NCBI RefSeq assembly: GCF_900099695.1
Contig: NZ_FNCY01000016.1
Coordinates: 46,117 to 110,116, forward strand
Reading direction: 5' to 3'
DNA length: 64,000 nt
Source of the DNA: Propionivibrio dicarboxylicus
Lineage (GTDB): Bacteria > Pseudomonadota > Gammaproteobacteria > Burkholderiales > Rhodocyclaceae
The position numbers and the translations under genes were made by a program. Under the pieces are notes generated by a model. It saw only the letters and a list, made by a program, of their open reading frames with translations, was not told the DNA's origin and made no database searches. This document shows, one piece after another, positions 27,115-37,043 of the stretch (the first letter of the stretch is position 1; each line of letters opens with the position of its first letter).

Positions 27115-28101
27115 CTACGGCCGCAGCACGATCTTGATCGCCGCGTCGTCGGTGTCGGCGAGGTGGAAGGCCTCCTTGATGTCGGCGAGCGGGAACTCGT
27201 GCGTGATCAGCGGCTTGATCGTCACGTCGCCCTGGACGACCGGACGCAGCGACGGCGGCGTCCACACATAGCGCTCGCGCCAGGTGTGGTGGACCAGGCA
27301 GGTGTTGACGAATTGCAGGCCGTCGTCATGCCAGCGGCTGATGTTCAGCGTCACCGGCTGCGTCACCCAGCTGTAGAAGACGAACTTGCCGTTATGCCGG
27401 ATGACTTCCGAGGCGAGGTTGAAGGAATCGGCGCTGCCGGCCGCTTCGACGACGACGTCGGCGCCGACGCCGGCGGTCAGGCGGCTGACGATCTGCGCGA
27501 GGTCGTCCTTCTTGAGGTTGACGGTGATGTCGGCGCCGAGCGTCTTGGCGAGTTCGAGCTTGCCTTCGAGTACGTCGGCGACGATGACCGTCGACGCGCC
27601 TTTCTTTTTGGCGCACTGGGCGATGATCTGGCCGGCGAAACCGCCGCCCATGACGACGACGACATCGCCGAGCTGTACTTCGCAGTGCAGGCCCGAGTAC
27701 ATGGCGCAGGCGATCGGTTCGCCGAGGCTGACAAGGTCCATGTCGAGACCTGCGGGCGCCGGCTGCAACTGGAAGGGCTGGGCGACGAAGTAATCGGCGA
27801 AGTTGTTGCACCAGCCGAAGGCGATGACCTTGTCACCGACCTGGTATTCGCTGACTTTGGCGCCGACCTCGACGACCGTGCCGCCGCTCTCGTGGCCGAG
27901 CCAGAACGGGAATTTCGGGTCCTGGCGGAATTCGGCGGTTTTCGGCGGCAGCTGGCCGCGATAGAAGCTCTTGTCGGAGCCGCAAATGCCGATCAGATGA
28001 TTCCTGACGATGACCTCGTTATCGCCGCACACCAAGGTCTTTTCCTGCAGTTCGATATCCCGTGGCCCTTTCAACAAGGCGGCCCGTGTCGTGACGCTCA
28101 T
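27115..28101 (-). CDS. Zinc-dependent alcohol dehydrogenase family oxidoreductase
   Basis: This 328-residue medium-chain dehydrogenase has catalytic zinc ligands visible at C40 (GICGSD), H70/E71 (LGHESGG) and probably E128 (SLGEPIACAM). The Rossmann motif reads VVVMGGGFAGQIIAQ. The four-cysteine structural zinc lobe normally found after about residue 90 is absent: the chain goes straight from GDKVIAFGW to NNFADYFV, consistent with the shorter length. Substrate unknown. It is the first gene after a sigma-54 promoter and shares the operon with a carboxylate carrier. The dedicated enhancer-binding protein gene lies just upstream. Confidence 0.85.
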   Translation of the reverse strand: MSVTTRAALLKGPRDIELQEKTLVCGDNEVIVRNHLIGICGSDKSFYRGQLPPKTAEFRQDPKFPFWLGHESGGTVVEVGAKVSEYQVGDKVIAFGWCNNFADYFVAQPFQLQPAPAGLDMDLVSLGEPIACAMYSGLHCEVQLGDVVVVMGGGFAGQIIAQCAKKKGASTVIVADVLEGKLELAKTLGADITVNLKKDDLAQIVSRLTAGVGADVVVEAAGSADSFNLASEVIRHNGKFVFYSWVTQPVTLNISRWHDDGLQFVNTCLVHHTWRERYVWTPPSLRPVVQGDVTIKPLITHEFPLADIKEAFHLADTDDAAIKIVLRP

Positions 28102-28195
28102 GACTTGCTCTCCTGGCTAATGTCTTTGGAATAGTCCGGCACGCTGCCGGACTTGCGGTCGCTGGTCTTGCCTTTCGACCGTCAGGATGAGTCAT

Positions 28196-28212
28196 CGCAA
28201 TTAGGGTGCCAG
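28196..28212 (-). promoter_or_regulatory. Sigma-54 (-24/-12) promoter of the dehydrogenase-carrier operon
   Basis: On the minus strand the sequence reads C-TGGCAC-CCTAA-TTGC-G. This matches the RpoN consensus (TGGCAC, five bases, TTGC) with exact spacing. The transcript would start near 28186, about 85 bases before the dehydrogenase ATG. Confidence 0.85.
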
Positions 28213-28324
28213 CTGCGTGCTGCGACGCAATGCCATGCGCCAAAACCATGCTGATTCAATGGTTTTGACGGCATTCGGGGCGTGGTGTCGGGCTGTTTGG
28301 GCGAGGGCGGCTGAAACCGATTGT

Positions 28325-28370
28325 GTTGCACGATGTTTCAATCGGTGTTTCAACTGAAACGTCATGCAAC
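28325..28370. promoter_or_regulatory. Nested palindromes, probable enhancer-binding protein site
   Basis: A perfect GTTTCA-AC-TGAAAC dyad lies at 28347-28360. Around it a 16-base imperfect inverted repeat pairs 28325-28340 with 28355-28370 (GTTGCACGATGTTTCA against GTTGCATGACGTTTCA, two mismatches). It lies about 160 bases upstream of the predicted sigma-54 start, the usual place for an upstream activator site. Confidence 0.75.
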
Positions 28371-28388
28371 CTGTGGCGCGCGTTTCGT

Positions 28389-30320
28389 TCAGCGGGCGTC
28401 GGCGCTTTCCTTCAGGCGCCGCCACAAGGTCGTGCGGCTGATGCCGAGCAAGGCCGCCGCCTTGCCGTAGTGGAAACCGGATTGTTCGAGCGCTCGCGCA
28501 AGCGCGGCCCGGTTCGGCGAGCGATTGCCGATTTGGAGGGTCTCGGCGACGGGCGGCGGTACCGCCGGCGATTCCGTGGTCTCCTGGCTCTCCTCACTCG
28601 ACGCCGGTTGCAGGACGTCGTCGATTTCGCGCGCGCCGATCCGTTCGCCGTGTCGCAGCGCCGCCAGACGCTCGGCGATATTGCGCAGTTCGCGCACATT
28701 GCCTGGCCAGTCGTGGCGTTGCAGTCGCGCCTCGCCGTCGGCGCCGATCGTTTTGGCCGGGCGCTTGAACTGCTGGCAATAGTGGGCGAGGAATTCCCGC
28801 ATCAGCGGCAGGATGTCTTCGCGCCGCTCGCGCAGCGGCGGCAGGGTCAGGCGGAGAATGTCGAGGCGGTAGTAGAGATCCTGCCGGAAGCGTTCCTGGC
28901 GCATCATCCGGAGCAGGTCGCGGTTGGTCGCGGCGATGATGCGCACATCGACCGGAATGACGCGATCATCGCCGAGGCGCATGATTTCACGCTCCTGGAG
29001 CACGCGCAGCAGGTGGCCCTGGAGCTTGGGCGAAATCTCCGAGATCTCGTCGAGGAAGATGGTGCCGCGATGCGCCAGTTCGAAGAGACCGATCTTGCCG
29101 CTGCGCGAGGCGCCTGAAAAAGCGCCTTCGACGTAGCCGAACAGTTCGCTCTCGAGCAGGTTCTCCGGCAGGGCGGCGCAATTGATCGCGACGAACGGGC
29201 CCTGGCGGCGGTGGCCGGCGTTGTGGATGCTCTGCGCGAAGATTTCCTTGCCGGTGCCGGTCTCGCCGGTGATCAGGACGTTGGAATCGAGTTCGCTGTA
29301 TTCCGAAGCCGCCTCGACGGCTTTGCGAATCGCCCGGCTGGCGCCGACGATGTCGTCGAAGCGGTGCTTGGCGACGAGGCCGCGCTGGTAGATCTTGCGC
29401 CGCAGGCGGCCTTCCTGCTCCTGGATGTCGGCGATTGGCCGGAAGGTGGCGACGGCGCCGACGGTCTTGTGATTGACCTTGATCGGAATGGTGTTGACGG
29501 CCATTGCCTGGCTACCGACCGTCTCGATTTCGCCGAGGCGGGCGTTGCCGTGCTTGAGCGTCCGGGCAAGACCAAGTTGCGGCAGCAGGGCGTCGCCGGC
29601 GCGGCCGACGGCGTTGGCCTGGAGGTGTCCGTGCTTCATGGCGGCGGCATTGACGAGGCTGATCCTGCCGTCGCCGTCCACCGCAACGATGCCGTCGGCG
29701 GAATGGTCGAGCAGGGTGCGGAACTGTTCGCTGCGCACCTGTTCCTTGCGCCGGATCTGCACGGCGCGGACGGCTTCGCGCAAGGCGTGGTAGATGGCTT
29801 CGCGGCCGGTGCGGATGAAGACCGCGTCGATGCCGCAGCGCTCGGCGATCAACGTCGGCATGACGCCGCCGATGATGACCTCGACACCGCTTTCCTGCAG
29901 GCGCGCGATCGTCGGCACGGCATCGGTTTCGTCGATGACCTCGGCAACCTCGAAGCGCAGGTCCGTCAATTCCTCGATGGCGCGGGCGCCGTAGATCATT
30001 GTCGCCGAACCGACGATGGCCATGCGCTGGTCCGGAAAGGCTTTCTGCGACTGGCGCAGCGCGCGCATCAGGTCGTAGCCGGTGACCTGGATGTCGACGA
30101 CCGGGATGTCGGGGTAGCGCTGGCGCGCGGCGATCGCGGTGATGCCGCGCGAGATGATCACGTCGGTGTCGACATTGCGCCAGGCGGCGATCTGGCTGGC
30201 ATAGTTGGCCTGGATGATCTCGAGTTCCCAGCGCTCGTCGTCGAGTTCGCTGACCAGCTCTTCGATGATGGTGCCTACTTCCGGGTAGGGAATGAAACAA
30301 GTGATTTTTCCCACCGGCAT
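28389..30320 (-). CDS. Sigma-54-dependent activator with PrpR sensory domain
   Basis: The 643 residues hold a PrpR N-terminal ligand domain (about 1-190), a PAS domain (about 195-305), an AAA+ sigma-54 interaction domain (about 320-560) and a C-terminal Fis-type helix-turn-helix ([19 protein letters not shown]). Walker A is GETGTGKE at 352-359, and Walker B LDEI lies near 423. The sigma-54 contact loop reads GAFSGA at 399-404 rather than the usual GAFTGA, a conservative change. PrpR_N domains sense carboxylates or phosphorylated ligands. Its gene is immediately upstream of the sigma-54 operon in the same direction, so it is very likely the specific activator, responding to the carrier's substrate. 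Confidence 0.92.
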   Translation of the reverse strand: MPVGKITCFIPYPEVGTIIEELVSELDDERWELEIIQANYASQIAAWRNVDTDVIISRGITAIAARQRYPDIPVVDIQVTGYDLMRALRQSQKAFPDQRMAIVGSATMIYGARAIEELTDLRFEVAEVIDETDAVPTIARLQESGVEVIIGGVMPTLIAERCGIDAVFIRTGREAIYHALREAVRAVQIRRKEQVRSEQFRTLLDHSADGIVAVDGDGRISLVNAAAMKHGHLQANAVGRAGDALLPQLGLARTLKHGNARLGEIETVGSQAMAVNTIPIKVNHKTVGAVATFRPIADIQEQEGRLRRKIYQRGLVAKHRFDDIVGASRAIRKAVEAASEYSELDSNVLITGETGTGKEIFAQSIHNAGHRRQGPFVAINCAALPENLLESELFGYVEGAFSGASRSGKIGLFELAHRGTIFLDEISEISPKLQGHLLRVLQEREIMRLGDDRVIPVDVRIIAATNRDLLRMMRQERFRQDLYYRLDILRLTLPPLRERREDILPLMREFLAHYCQQFKRPAKTIGADGEARLQRHDWPGNVRELRNIAERLAALRHGERIGAREIDDVLQPASSEESQETTESPAVPPPVAETLQIGNRSPNRAALARALEQSGFHYGKAAALLGISRTTLWRRLKESADAR

Positions 30321-30497
30321 GTCTCCGCATAATCGTTCGTCGTAGCGGCATTATCGCCCAGAGTGCTGCGCGCGCGATCCCGGATCGCGCGTGGGCGGAA
30401 CTTCGCCGCGGCCGGCCGGTCGCATCGGAGAGCGTTCCGCCGTGCCGGGACGCACGCTGGCAGCCGTGCCGCTGCCCTTCCTGCATGGAGAGATCGC

Positions 30498-31046
30498 ATG
30501 ACGACGACGAAACTGCTGGGCATCGCCGGAAGCCTCCGGCGGACCTCGACCAATCGCGGCCTGTTGCGGGCGGCGCAGGCCAATCTGCCGGAAGGCGCGA
30601 GTCTGGAGATCGCCGACCTGACCGACGTGCCGTTCTACAACTCGGACCTGCCGGAAAAGCCGGCCTCGGTCGTGCGCGTGCTCGGGCAGATCGCCGCCGC
30701 CGATGCGCTGGTGCTGGCGAGCACCGAGTACAACTACTCGCTGGCGCCGGCGCTCAAGAACATCCTCGACTGGGCCTCGCGCGAGCCGGGCAATACGCTG
30801 CTGGCGGGCAAGTCGGCGGCGATCCTCGGGGCGGGCGGCGGCATGGGCACCTCGCGGGCGCAGTACCACCTGCGCCAGGTCTGCGTTTTTCTCGACCTGC
30901 GGCCGCTCAACAAGCCGGAGATCTTCGCCAATGCCTTCGCCGGCGGTTTCGATGCCGATGGCAACGTGACCGATGCCAAGCTCATTGCGCAGGTGGCCGA
31001 GCAGATGCGGGTGCTGGTGGCGCGCGTCGCCGAGACGCGTCGCTGA
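30498..31046 (+). CDS. NAD(P)H-dependent FMN reductase
   Basis: This 182-residue flavodoxin-like protein has [19 protein letters not shown] at the phosphate-binding loop, [18 protein letters not shown] as the flavin-contact region, and [15 protein letters not shown]. It is typical of the YieF/ChrR and azoreductase-like family, which reduces quinones, chromate or azo compounds in vitro. It is a soluble dimer or tetramer. GGAGAG precedes the ATG. The carbonic anhydrase gene follows 50 bases downstream and may share the transcript; the pairing has no obvious metabolic logic. Confidence 0.87.
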   Translation: MTTTKLLGIAGSLRRTSTNRGLLRAAQANLPEGASLEIADLTDVPFYNSDLPEKPASVVRVLGQIAAADALVLASTEYNYSLAPALKNILDWASREPGNTLLAGKSAAILGAGGGMGTSRAQYHLRQVCVFLDLRPLNKPEIFANAFAGGFDADGNVTDAKLIAQVAEQMRVLVARVAETRR

Positions 31047-31096
31047 GACGCTGGCGGCCCTTTGCCGCCGGTGCCGTCGTCTTACCGGAAACGCGT

Positions 31097-31735
31097 ATGC
31101 AAAAAATCATCGAAGGCTTCCTGCGCTTTCAGAGCGAGGTCTTTCCCGACCGTGCCGAGTTGTTCAGCCGCCTGGCCGACGGGCAGAATCCGAAAGCGCT
31201 GTTCGTCACCTGTTCGGACAGCCGCGTCGTGCCCGAACTGCTCACGCAGCAGGACCCCGGCGATCTGTTCGTCATTCGCAATGCCGGTAACATCGTGCCG
31301 TCCTACGGCCCGGAACCCGGCGGCGTATCGGCGACGGTCGAATATGCCGTGTCGGTGTTGCGCGTCACCGACGTGGTGATCTGCGGCCATTCGAACTGCG
31401 GTGCCATGGGCGCGATTTCCGGCGGCCAGTGTCTCGACCACATGCCGGCCGTTGCGCACTGGCTGCGTTATGCCGATGCGGCCAAGGTCATCGTCGCCGC
31501 GCGCGACTACCCGACGCCGCGCGCCCGCGCCGACGCGCTGGTGCGCGAGAATGTCATCGCCCAGCTGGCGAACATCCGCACCCATCCTTCGGTGGCGCTG
31601 GCGGTCTCGCAGGGGCGCCTGAACCTGCACGGCTGGATCTATGACATCGAGCGCGGCACGATCGACGTGCTCGACGGCAAGACCCAATCCTTCGTGCCCC
31701 TCGCCGGGCATACGCAGGTCAACGCCATGCCGTGA
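31097..31735 (+). CDS. Beta-class carbonic anhydrase
   Basis: This 212-residue zinc enzyme interconverts CO2 and bicarbonate. The ligands are C39 in FVTCSDSR (with the D41/R43 dyad), H98 and C101 in [10 protein letters not shown]. The C-terminal [17 protein letters not shown] is the family signature. The length fits the Can/CynT group; no cynS is nearby. The gene ends seven bases from the convergent hybrid kinase stop. Confidence 0.93.
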   Translation: MQKIIEGFLRFQSEVFPDRAELFSRLADGQNPKALFVTCSDSRVVPELLTQQDPGDLFVIRNAGNIVPSYGPEPGGVSATVEYAVSVLRVTDVVICGHSNCGAMGAISGGQCLDHMPAVAHWLRYADAAKVIVAARDYPTPRARADALVRENVIAQLANIRTHPSVALAVSQGRLNLHGWIYDIERGTIDVLDGKTQSFVPLAGHTQVNAMP

Positions 31736-31742
31736 ACGGCCC

Positions 31743-34718
31743 CTATTGCGGCGGGTCGGCGCGGTCGAGCTTGGCGATGCCGTCGCGGATGCGGATGAAT
31801 TCCGCCTGCAGTTCAGCCACGGTTGCTGCCAGCGTCTCCGTGCGTTCCGCCTGCGCGTCCTGCTCGAGCGATTCGGCGCAGGTGGCGATGGCTTCCAGCC
31901 CCAGATTACCGGCCTCGCCCTTGAGGTTGTGGGCGGCGGTATAGACCGCCCGGAGTTCGCCGGTAGCGACGAATCCGGCGATGTCGCCGACGACGGAAGC
32001 GTTTCTTTCGGCGAAGGTCGCCAGCAGCCGGACGAACTTGGCGGGGTTGTCACCGAGGCGCGGCAGGGCCTTTCGCACGGCAACGCCGGGCAGCGCATTT
32101 TCCAGCACCTCGATCGTCGCCGCGTCGTCGGTGGCTGGCGCGTTGGTGGTGGGCGTCGGTGCCGATGGCTCGCGACGGGGGGAGATCCAGCGCAGCAGGG
32201 TGTCGGCGAGTTCCTCGGGATTGATCGGCTTGGCGATGTGGCCATTCATGCCGATCGAGGCGCTGGCGATGCGATCCTGCACCATCGCGGCGGCGGTCAT
32301 GGCGATGATCGGCAGTTTCTCGCCTTCCGGTATCGCCCGGATCAACTGGGTGGCTTCGAAGCCGTCCATGACCGGCATGTGCAGGTCCATGAGCACGACA
32401 TCGAAAGGTTCCGAATGGACCTTCTCAAGCGCTTCCAGGCCGTTGCCGGCGATGACGACTTCAAGCCCGCATTGGTCGAGGAATTCGAAAGCGACCTGCT
32501 GGTTGAGGTCGTTGTCTTCGACCAGGAGGATGCGCGCGCCGCGCGCCTGGTGCAGCTTGGCCTTGGCGGCGGCAAAGCCGTGTCGGGTGGTGTCGAACGG
32601 GATCTTCCTGCCGTGCTGGAGTTGCGTCAGCGCGTCGAAGAGCGCCGAGGGGGTGACCGGCTTCGTCAGGATCGAGTCGGCGTTGAGCTCCTGCGAGGTG
32701 GTATGCAGCTTGTCGCGGCCGTAGGCGGTGATCATCAGCACGGCCGGGGGCTTTTCGTATTCGCGCGGATGGGTGCGGACCAGTTGGTCCAGGCACTCGA
32801 GGGTTTTCAGGCCGTCGAGGCCGGGCATCTTCCAGTCGACGACGAGCAGATTGAAGGGCGCGTCATCTTCGAGCGATTGCTTGAACAGCGCGATCCCTGC
32901 GTCGCCCGAACTCGCCGTCGAGACGCGGATGTTCCAACGCTCGAGGATCGATTTGACGATGGCCAGCGAGGTGGCCTGATCGTCGATGACCAGCGCGCGC
33001 GTGCTGTCGAAACGCTGGAGCGTTACCGCCGGCCCGGGCGTGCCGGCGTCGTGGCGGGTGTGCCCCAGCCGGGTGGTGAATGAGAAGCAGCTGCCTTGTC
33101 CCGGGGTGCTCGAAAGCGAGATCTGTCCGCCCATCAGTTCGACCAGTTGCTTGCTGATCGTGAGCCCCAGACCGGTGCCGCCGAATCGGCGGGCAAAGGA
33201 TGAATCGACCTGGGCGAAGGGGTGGAACAGGCGCGCGGCCTGTTCCTGCGAGAGGCCGATGCCGGTATCGCGCACCGAGAAGCGCAACAGGACGCCGGTA
33301 TCGGTGATTTCCTCGGTGCCGACGCGAATGTGGATTTCGCCGCGTTCGGTGAATTTGATGGCGTTGCCGACGAGGTTGTCGATGACCTGGCCGAGTCGGA
33401 GCGAGTCGCCGACGACCCGCTCGGGGACTGCCGAATCGATGTCGATCAGCAGTTCGAGGCCTTTTTCTTCGGCGCTGACGGAAAACAGGTCCGCCGTCGA
33501 GCGCAGCACGTCCTCGATCAGGAACTCGGCCGCTTCGATCTCGATGCGGCCGGCCTCGATCTTCGAATAGTCGAGAATGTCGTTGAGGATGCCGAGCAGC
33601 GATTTCGACGAGCGCAGCACCTTCGAGAGATAGTCCTGCTGTTGCTTGTTAAGCGGGGTTTCGAGCGCGAGCTGGGTGAGTCCGATGATCGCGTTCATCG
33701 GTGTGCGGATCTCGTGGCTCATGTTGGCCAGGAAAGCGCTCTTGGCGACGTTCGCGGCCTCGGCGGCGTCCTTGGCGACGAGCAGTTCCGAGGTGCGCGA
33801 CGCGACGAGTTCTTCAAGATGGTTCTTGTAGGCTTCGAGTTCGAGTTCGGCCTGTTTGCGTTCCGAGACGTCCATGTGGATGCCGGTCATGCGCAGGGGC
33901 GTGCCGTCGTCCGCCCGGCGGGTCACCTGCCCGATGCTCATCATCCACTGCCAGTCGCCTTTCTTCGTGCGGCGTCGATACATCAGTTCCTTGGGCGCGC
34001 CGAAGGCGAGGGTCTCCCGGAACGATGCTTCGGCACGCGCACGGTCGTCCGGGTGAATCGAGTCGAGCCAACCCTGCTTGGTTGCGGGGTATTCCTCCGG
34101 CCTAAAGCCGAGCAGCGCGGCGACCTCCGGACTCGAAATCGATTCGCCTGTGCGCAGGTCGAGATCGAAGGAGCCCTGTTTGGCCGAACGCATCGCCAGC
34201 CGCAGCCGTTCCTCGCTCTGGATGACCAGTCGCTCCGCCTGCTTGCGTTCGGTGATGTCGCGGAATTCGATGACGCGGACTTCCCTTCCCTTGTAATGGA
34301 CGTTCTTTCCCCGAATGGCAAGGTCATAACGGGAGCCGTCCTTGCGAAGTCCTTCGACCTCATAGCCGTTTTCGTAGGCGCGGCGGATGTTGCCGAGCAC
34401 GGTGTTCAGCGTCTCCGGGGTGATGAGGTTGAAGCCGTTCATGCCGATCAGTTCTTCGCGGCTGAAACCGGTCATGTCGCTCAGACCCTGGTTGCATTCG
34501 AGGATGATGCCCTTTTCGTGGATGATGATGCCGCCGAAGGAAGAGTCGCTGAGCGCGCGGAACCGTTCTTCGCTTTCTTTCAGGGTGGCCTGGGCGATTC
34601 GGAGCCGCAGGTTGGCGCGATGGAGGTGGTAGCCAATCCAGATCGCGGCAAACATGACCATCATGGCCAGGGCGCCAAAGAGCCATTCAGGGTGATCCGT
34701 CATCGCAGGCATGTTCAT
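31743..34718 (-). CDS. Hybrid sensor histidine kinase with two receivers and HPt
   Basis: The 991 residues begin with one N-terminal membrane helix (FGALAMMVMFAAIWIGY). Two PAS domains follow at about 48-155 and 165-290, then a coiled coil and HisKA with H335 (FLANMSHEIRTP). HATPase is next (VGNAIKFTERG, GTGLGLTISKQLVELMGG). Receiver 1 reads ALVIDDQA with LLVVDWKMPG, receiver 2 reads ILLVEDNDLN with VLMDLHMPVMDG, and the C-terminal HPt has its histidine in AAHNLKGEAGNL. This is a complete phosphorelay in one chain, like BarA/EvgS. No cognate regulator gene is adjacent. The next genes upstream are c-di-GMP and chemotaxis proteins in the same orientation. Confidence 0.93.
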   Translation of the reverse strand: MNMPAMTDHPEWLFGALAMMVMFAAIWIGYHLHRANLRLRIAQATLKESEERFRALSDSSFGGIIIHEKGIILECNQGLSDMTGFSREELIGMNGFNLITPETLNTVLGNIRRAYENGYEVEGLRKDGSRYDLAIRGKNVHYKGREVRVIEFRDITERKQAERLVIQSEERLRLAMRSAKQGSFDLDLRTGESISSPEVAALLGFRPEEYPATKQGWLDSIHPDDRARAEASFRETLAFGAPKELMYRRRTKKGDWQWMMSIGQVTRRADDGTPLRMTGIHMDVSERKQAELELEAYKNHLEELVASRTSELLVAKDAAEAANVAKSAFLANMSHEIRTPMNAIIGLTQLALETPLNKQQQDYLSKVLRSSKSLLGILNDILDYSKIEAGRIEIEAAEFLIEDVLRSTADLFSVSAEEKGLELLIDIDSAVPERVVGDSLRLGQVIDNLVGNAIKFTERGEIHIRVGTEEITDTGVLLRFSVRDTGIGLSQEQAARLFHPFAQVDSSFARRFGGTGLGLTISKQLVELMGGQISLSSTPGQGSCFSFTTRLGHTRHDAGTPGPAVTLQRFDSTRALVIDDQATSLAIVKSILERWNIRVSTASSGDAGIALFKQSLEDDAPFNLLVVDWKMPGLDGLKTLECLDQLVRTHPREYEKPPAVLMITAYGRDKLHTTSQELNADSILTKPVTPSALFDALTQLQHGRKIPFDTTRHGFAAAKAKLHQARGARILLVEDNDLNQQVAFEFLDQCGLEVVIAGNGLEALEKVHSEPFDVVLMDLHMPVMDGFEATQLIRAIPEGEKLPIIAMTAAAMVQDRIASASIGMNGHIAKPINPEELADTLLRWISPRREPSAPTPTTNAPATDDAATIEVLENALPGVAVRKALPRLGDNPAKFVRLLATFAERNASVVGDIAGFVATGELRAVYTAAHNLKGEAGNLGLEAIATCAESLEQDAQAERTETLAATVAELQAEFIRIRDGIAKLDRADPPQ

Positions 34719-35385
34719 GGGCGTCTCTCAAAAGCGGAGTGCGTTGAGGAAATGTCCCTGCTTTGCATGTGGTCTAAGCTATTTTGCACCGGGTAGGCCA
34801 GAACTGCCAGCGATCGTTTGCGGGCGGGGGCGTCCGGGGCGCGACTGTTGCAGATATATCGGTATTCTCTGATATTGGGGCTGCGTTGGGAAGGTTTTAG
34901 CGCAAGACCTCCGGTCGCCTCTCTTGTTGTATAAAATATCCTGAAGTCATTGATTTGACAGAAAGATATCTCTCGTTCGAGCTGAATCTGCACGAAGTGA
35001 GGTTGTTTTCGAGCATTGACGCGGCACGTTCGTGGGTAACGGCCGATGCCTAGGGGGTATTCACCATCAAGCCTTGCCTGGGCAAGGGACTGGCAGGGCG
35101 CGGCGACAGGCGGCAGTTAATTCAACCTACGTCCAGGATGCAAGCAGAATTTTTTCGAACAGAAGCAAAATCCCGTGCTATGCTAGCAGCGTAGTACGTT
35201 AGCAACACCCCCCCTTTAGCCGCCCTTCTGGGCGGCTTTTTATTGCTCCCATTCGTCTGGCGAGCGTTCAAGACCCCGGCCGCATCGGTAATCGAAATGC
35301 TGCGGTCGCAAGGGGAGCCCAGCGTTGTCCGATCCGTGCCGATGTCTCCCCTGAATGGAAATGGGAGTGCCGTGCCAAGCTCACG
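34719..35385. other. Long intergenic region between hybrid kinase and diguanylate cyclase genes
   Basis: This 667-base region has no supported protein gene; the frames in it are short and fragmentary. It contains AT-rich patches near 34930-34975 that could be the hybrid kinase promoter. It also contains a compact extended -10 promoter plus intrinsic terminator on the plus strand at about 35175-35244 (separate entry). Confidence 0.5.
35175..35244 (+). ncRNA. Candidate short RNA with its own promoter and terminator
   Basis: An extended -10-like element (TG-C-TATGCT) lies at about 35176-35184. It is followed some 35 bases later by GCCGCCC-TTCT-GGGCGGC (35219-35236) and TTTTTATT. The predicted transcript of about 50-55 bases lacks a start codon with a ribosome site. 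No -35 box is obvious. The terminator is strong; the RNA itself is inference. Confidence 0.35.
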
Positions 35386-36864
35386 TCAGTTCGGGGAATC
35401 GCAGGCCTTTACATTGTTACGGCCATCGCTTTTTGCCTTGTACAGCGCTGTGTCAGCGCGGACAACAAGCTTTTCGACATTGTTCGCATCCGGCGGAGTC
35501 CATTCCGCAACGCCGATACTGACGGTCATGGTCAATAAGGAATCGCCGAGGCTGATCGGCGCCAGTTCGACTTCCTTGCGAATTCGTTCGGCGATGGCCG
35601 TCGCCGATGCCAGCGTTGTTTCCGGCAAGATGATGGCGAATTCCTCACCGCCAACGCGTCCCAGATGGTCTGACGGACGTATCGTTTTTCGCACGACGGA
35701 TGCGAAATGGCACAGGGCTTTATCACCCACCAGATGGCCGTACCTGTCATTGATCGACTTGAAATAGTCCAAGTCCAGCGACACCAGGCAAAAGGCTCGT
35801 TGATAGCGAATTGTCCTGAGATGTTCGGCCTGCAGCAATTCGAGAAAATGCCGGCGGTTTGCGCATCCGGTCAGTGCATCCGTCCGCGCCTGGTGATCCA
35901 GCTGTTCGGCAAGCAGGCTTTTCGCCTTCCAGGAGGAGTAGAGCAGTGCTGATGCGATGCATGTCACGACAACAAACAGGCCAAGGAGGCTCAAGGTCGT
36001 GAGTAATTTGTCATGCCAGTCGGAAAAATAGTCGTTCTCGACAACGCCGACCAACACATATCCGGAAAACGGGGCGGTCTTTCGGTAAGCCACGACACGG
36101 GGAATTCCGTCGATCGGGCTTCGAAGCGATACCGTTCCGGCCGAACTGTTTTTCCTGAGCGCTTCGTTGAATTCTTCCGGGAGTCCGGCACGCTTGAAAG
36201 ACGACTCCGAACGCGCGGACTCGGGATGACGGGCGAGTACATCGCCGTCCTGGTCGATCAAAGTCACGACGCCGTTATGTCCCAGATAGGGCGTCTGAAA
36301 AAGCTCCCGAATCTGTTTGAGCGTGATCGCGGTGTAGACGATCCCGGCAAAAGCGCCGTCGGGCTTGCGAATCGGCTTGACCAGAAATATCGAAATTTCC
36401 CCGGTCGTCTTTGCAATGAGCGGTTTCGAAACGATCAATCCGGATTGTGGTGCTTGTTTGGCCCGGATGAAGTATTCGCGATCGGCGACCGAGGTTACCG
36501 TTCCTAAGGCCGGGCCCACGCCATGGATAATACGACCTTGCGTATCGACAATCCTGATGGCGCTGAGCTCGGGAAGAAGTTTGAGCTGACGTTCGACAAA
36601 ATCATTGATGTTTGATTCGTTGCGTGGCTTCGAAACGATTACCTCCATTTCGCTCACGCACGTGGATAAGGCCAAATCAATTCTATCGACGACGCCGGAA
36701 AGCGCCTGTGCCACAACGCCGGCATAGCCGCTGACGACGAGCATGGCCCTTTCTTTGCCATGCTGCCGGCTATTCACAAGGGATACCACGCCAATGGTGA
36801 TCGCCAGCAGATTGACCAATACGGTCATCGCGATCACGCGTTTCAGGAACCTGCTATTGTTCAT
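35386..36864 (-). CDS. Membrane diguanylate cyclase with double-Cache sensor
   Basis: The 492 residues hold TM helix 1 (VIAMTVLVNLLAITIGVVSLV), then a periplasmic dCache-type sensor (ADREYFIRAKQAP, GEISIFLVKPI) up to about residue 285. TM helix 2 is LSLLGLFVVVTCIASALLY, and the C-terminal GGDEF domain has DALTGCANRRHF and the active loop RVGGEEFAI. It makes c-di-GMP in response to an extracytoplasmic small ligand. No RxxD inhibitory site is seen immediately before the GGEEF loop. It is one of a series of signalling genes on this strand but has its own spacing, so an operon is not certain. Confidence 0.92.
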   Translation of the reverse strand: MNNSRFLKRVIAMTVLVNLLAITIGVVSLVNSRQHGKERAMLVVSGYAGVVAQALSGVVDRIDLALSTCVSEMEVIVSKPRNESNINDFVERQLKLLPELSAIRIVDTQGRIIHGVGPALGTVTSVADREYFIRAKQAPQSGLIVSKPLIAKTTGEISIFLVKPIRKPDGAFAGIVYTAITLKQIRELFQTPYLGHNGVVTLIDQDGDVLARHPESARSESSFKRAGLPEEFNEALRKNSSAGTVSLRSPIDGIPRVVAYRKTAPFSGYVLVGVVENDYFSDWHDKLLTTLSLLGLFVVVTCIASALLYSSWKAKSLLAEQLDHQARTDALTGCANRRHFLELLQAEHLRTIRYQRAFCLVSLDLDYFKSINDRYGHLVGDKALCHFASVVRKTIRPSDHLGRVGGEEFAIILPETTLASATAIAERIRKEVELAPISLGDSLLTMTVSIGVAEWTPPDANNVEKLVVRADTALYKAKSDGRNNVKACDSPN

Positions 36865-37043
36865 GCTCGGCGTCGCCAGCCAGGGTTAGTCGTCGGTAAG
36901 TCCATCTTGGTCGCTGCATTCCACTTGTCAACCCGTGACGCATGGCGTGGATACTGGTCGGCTCGCGGCGTCCTGTTCTTTCAGGAAGGCGGAAGTGCCT
37001 TTACCCTCCTGGGCCTGTCATTCGAATTTCGCAGCGGTTTGCT

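Noticed and set aside
33222..34796. 524-codon plus frame antisense to the hybrid kinase
   Set aside because: Shadow frame with biased composition; kinase motifs are intact on the other strand.
35243..35767. Plus-strand frame after the 35.2-kb terminator
   Set aside because: Antisense to the GGDEF domain of the diguanylate cyclase; Ser/Arg-rich shadow.
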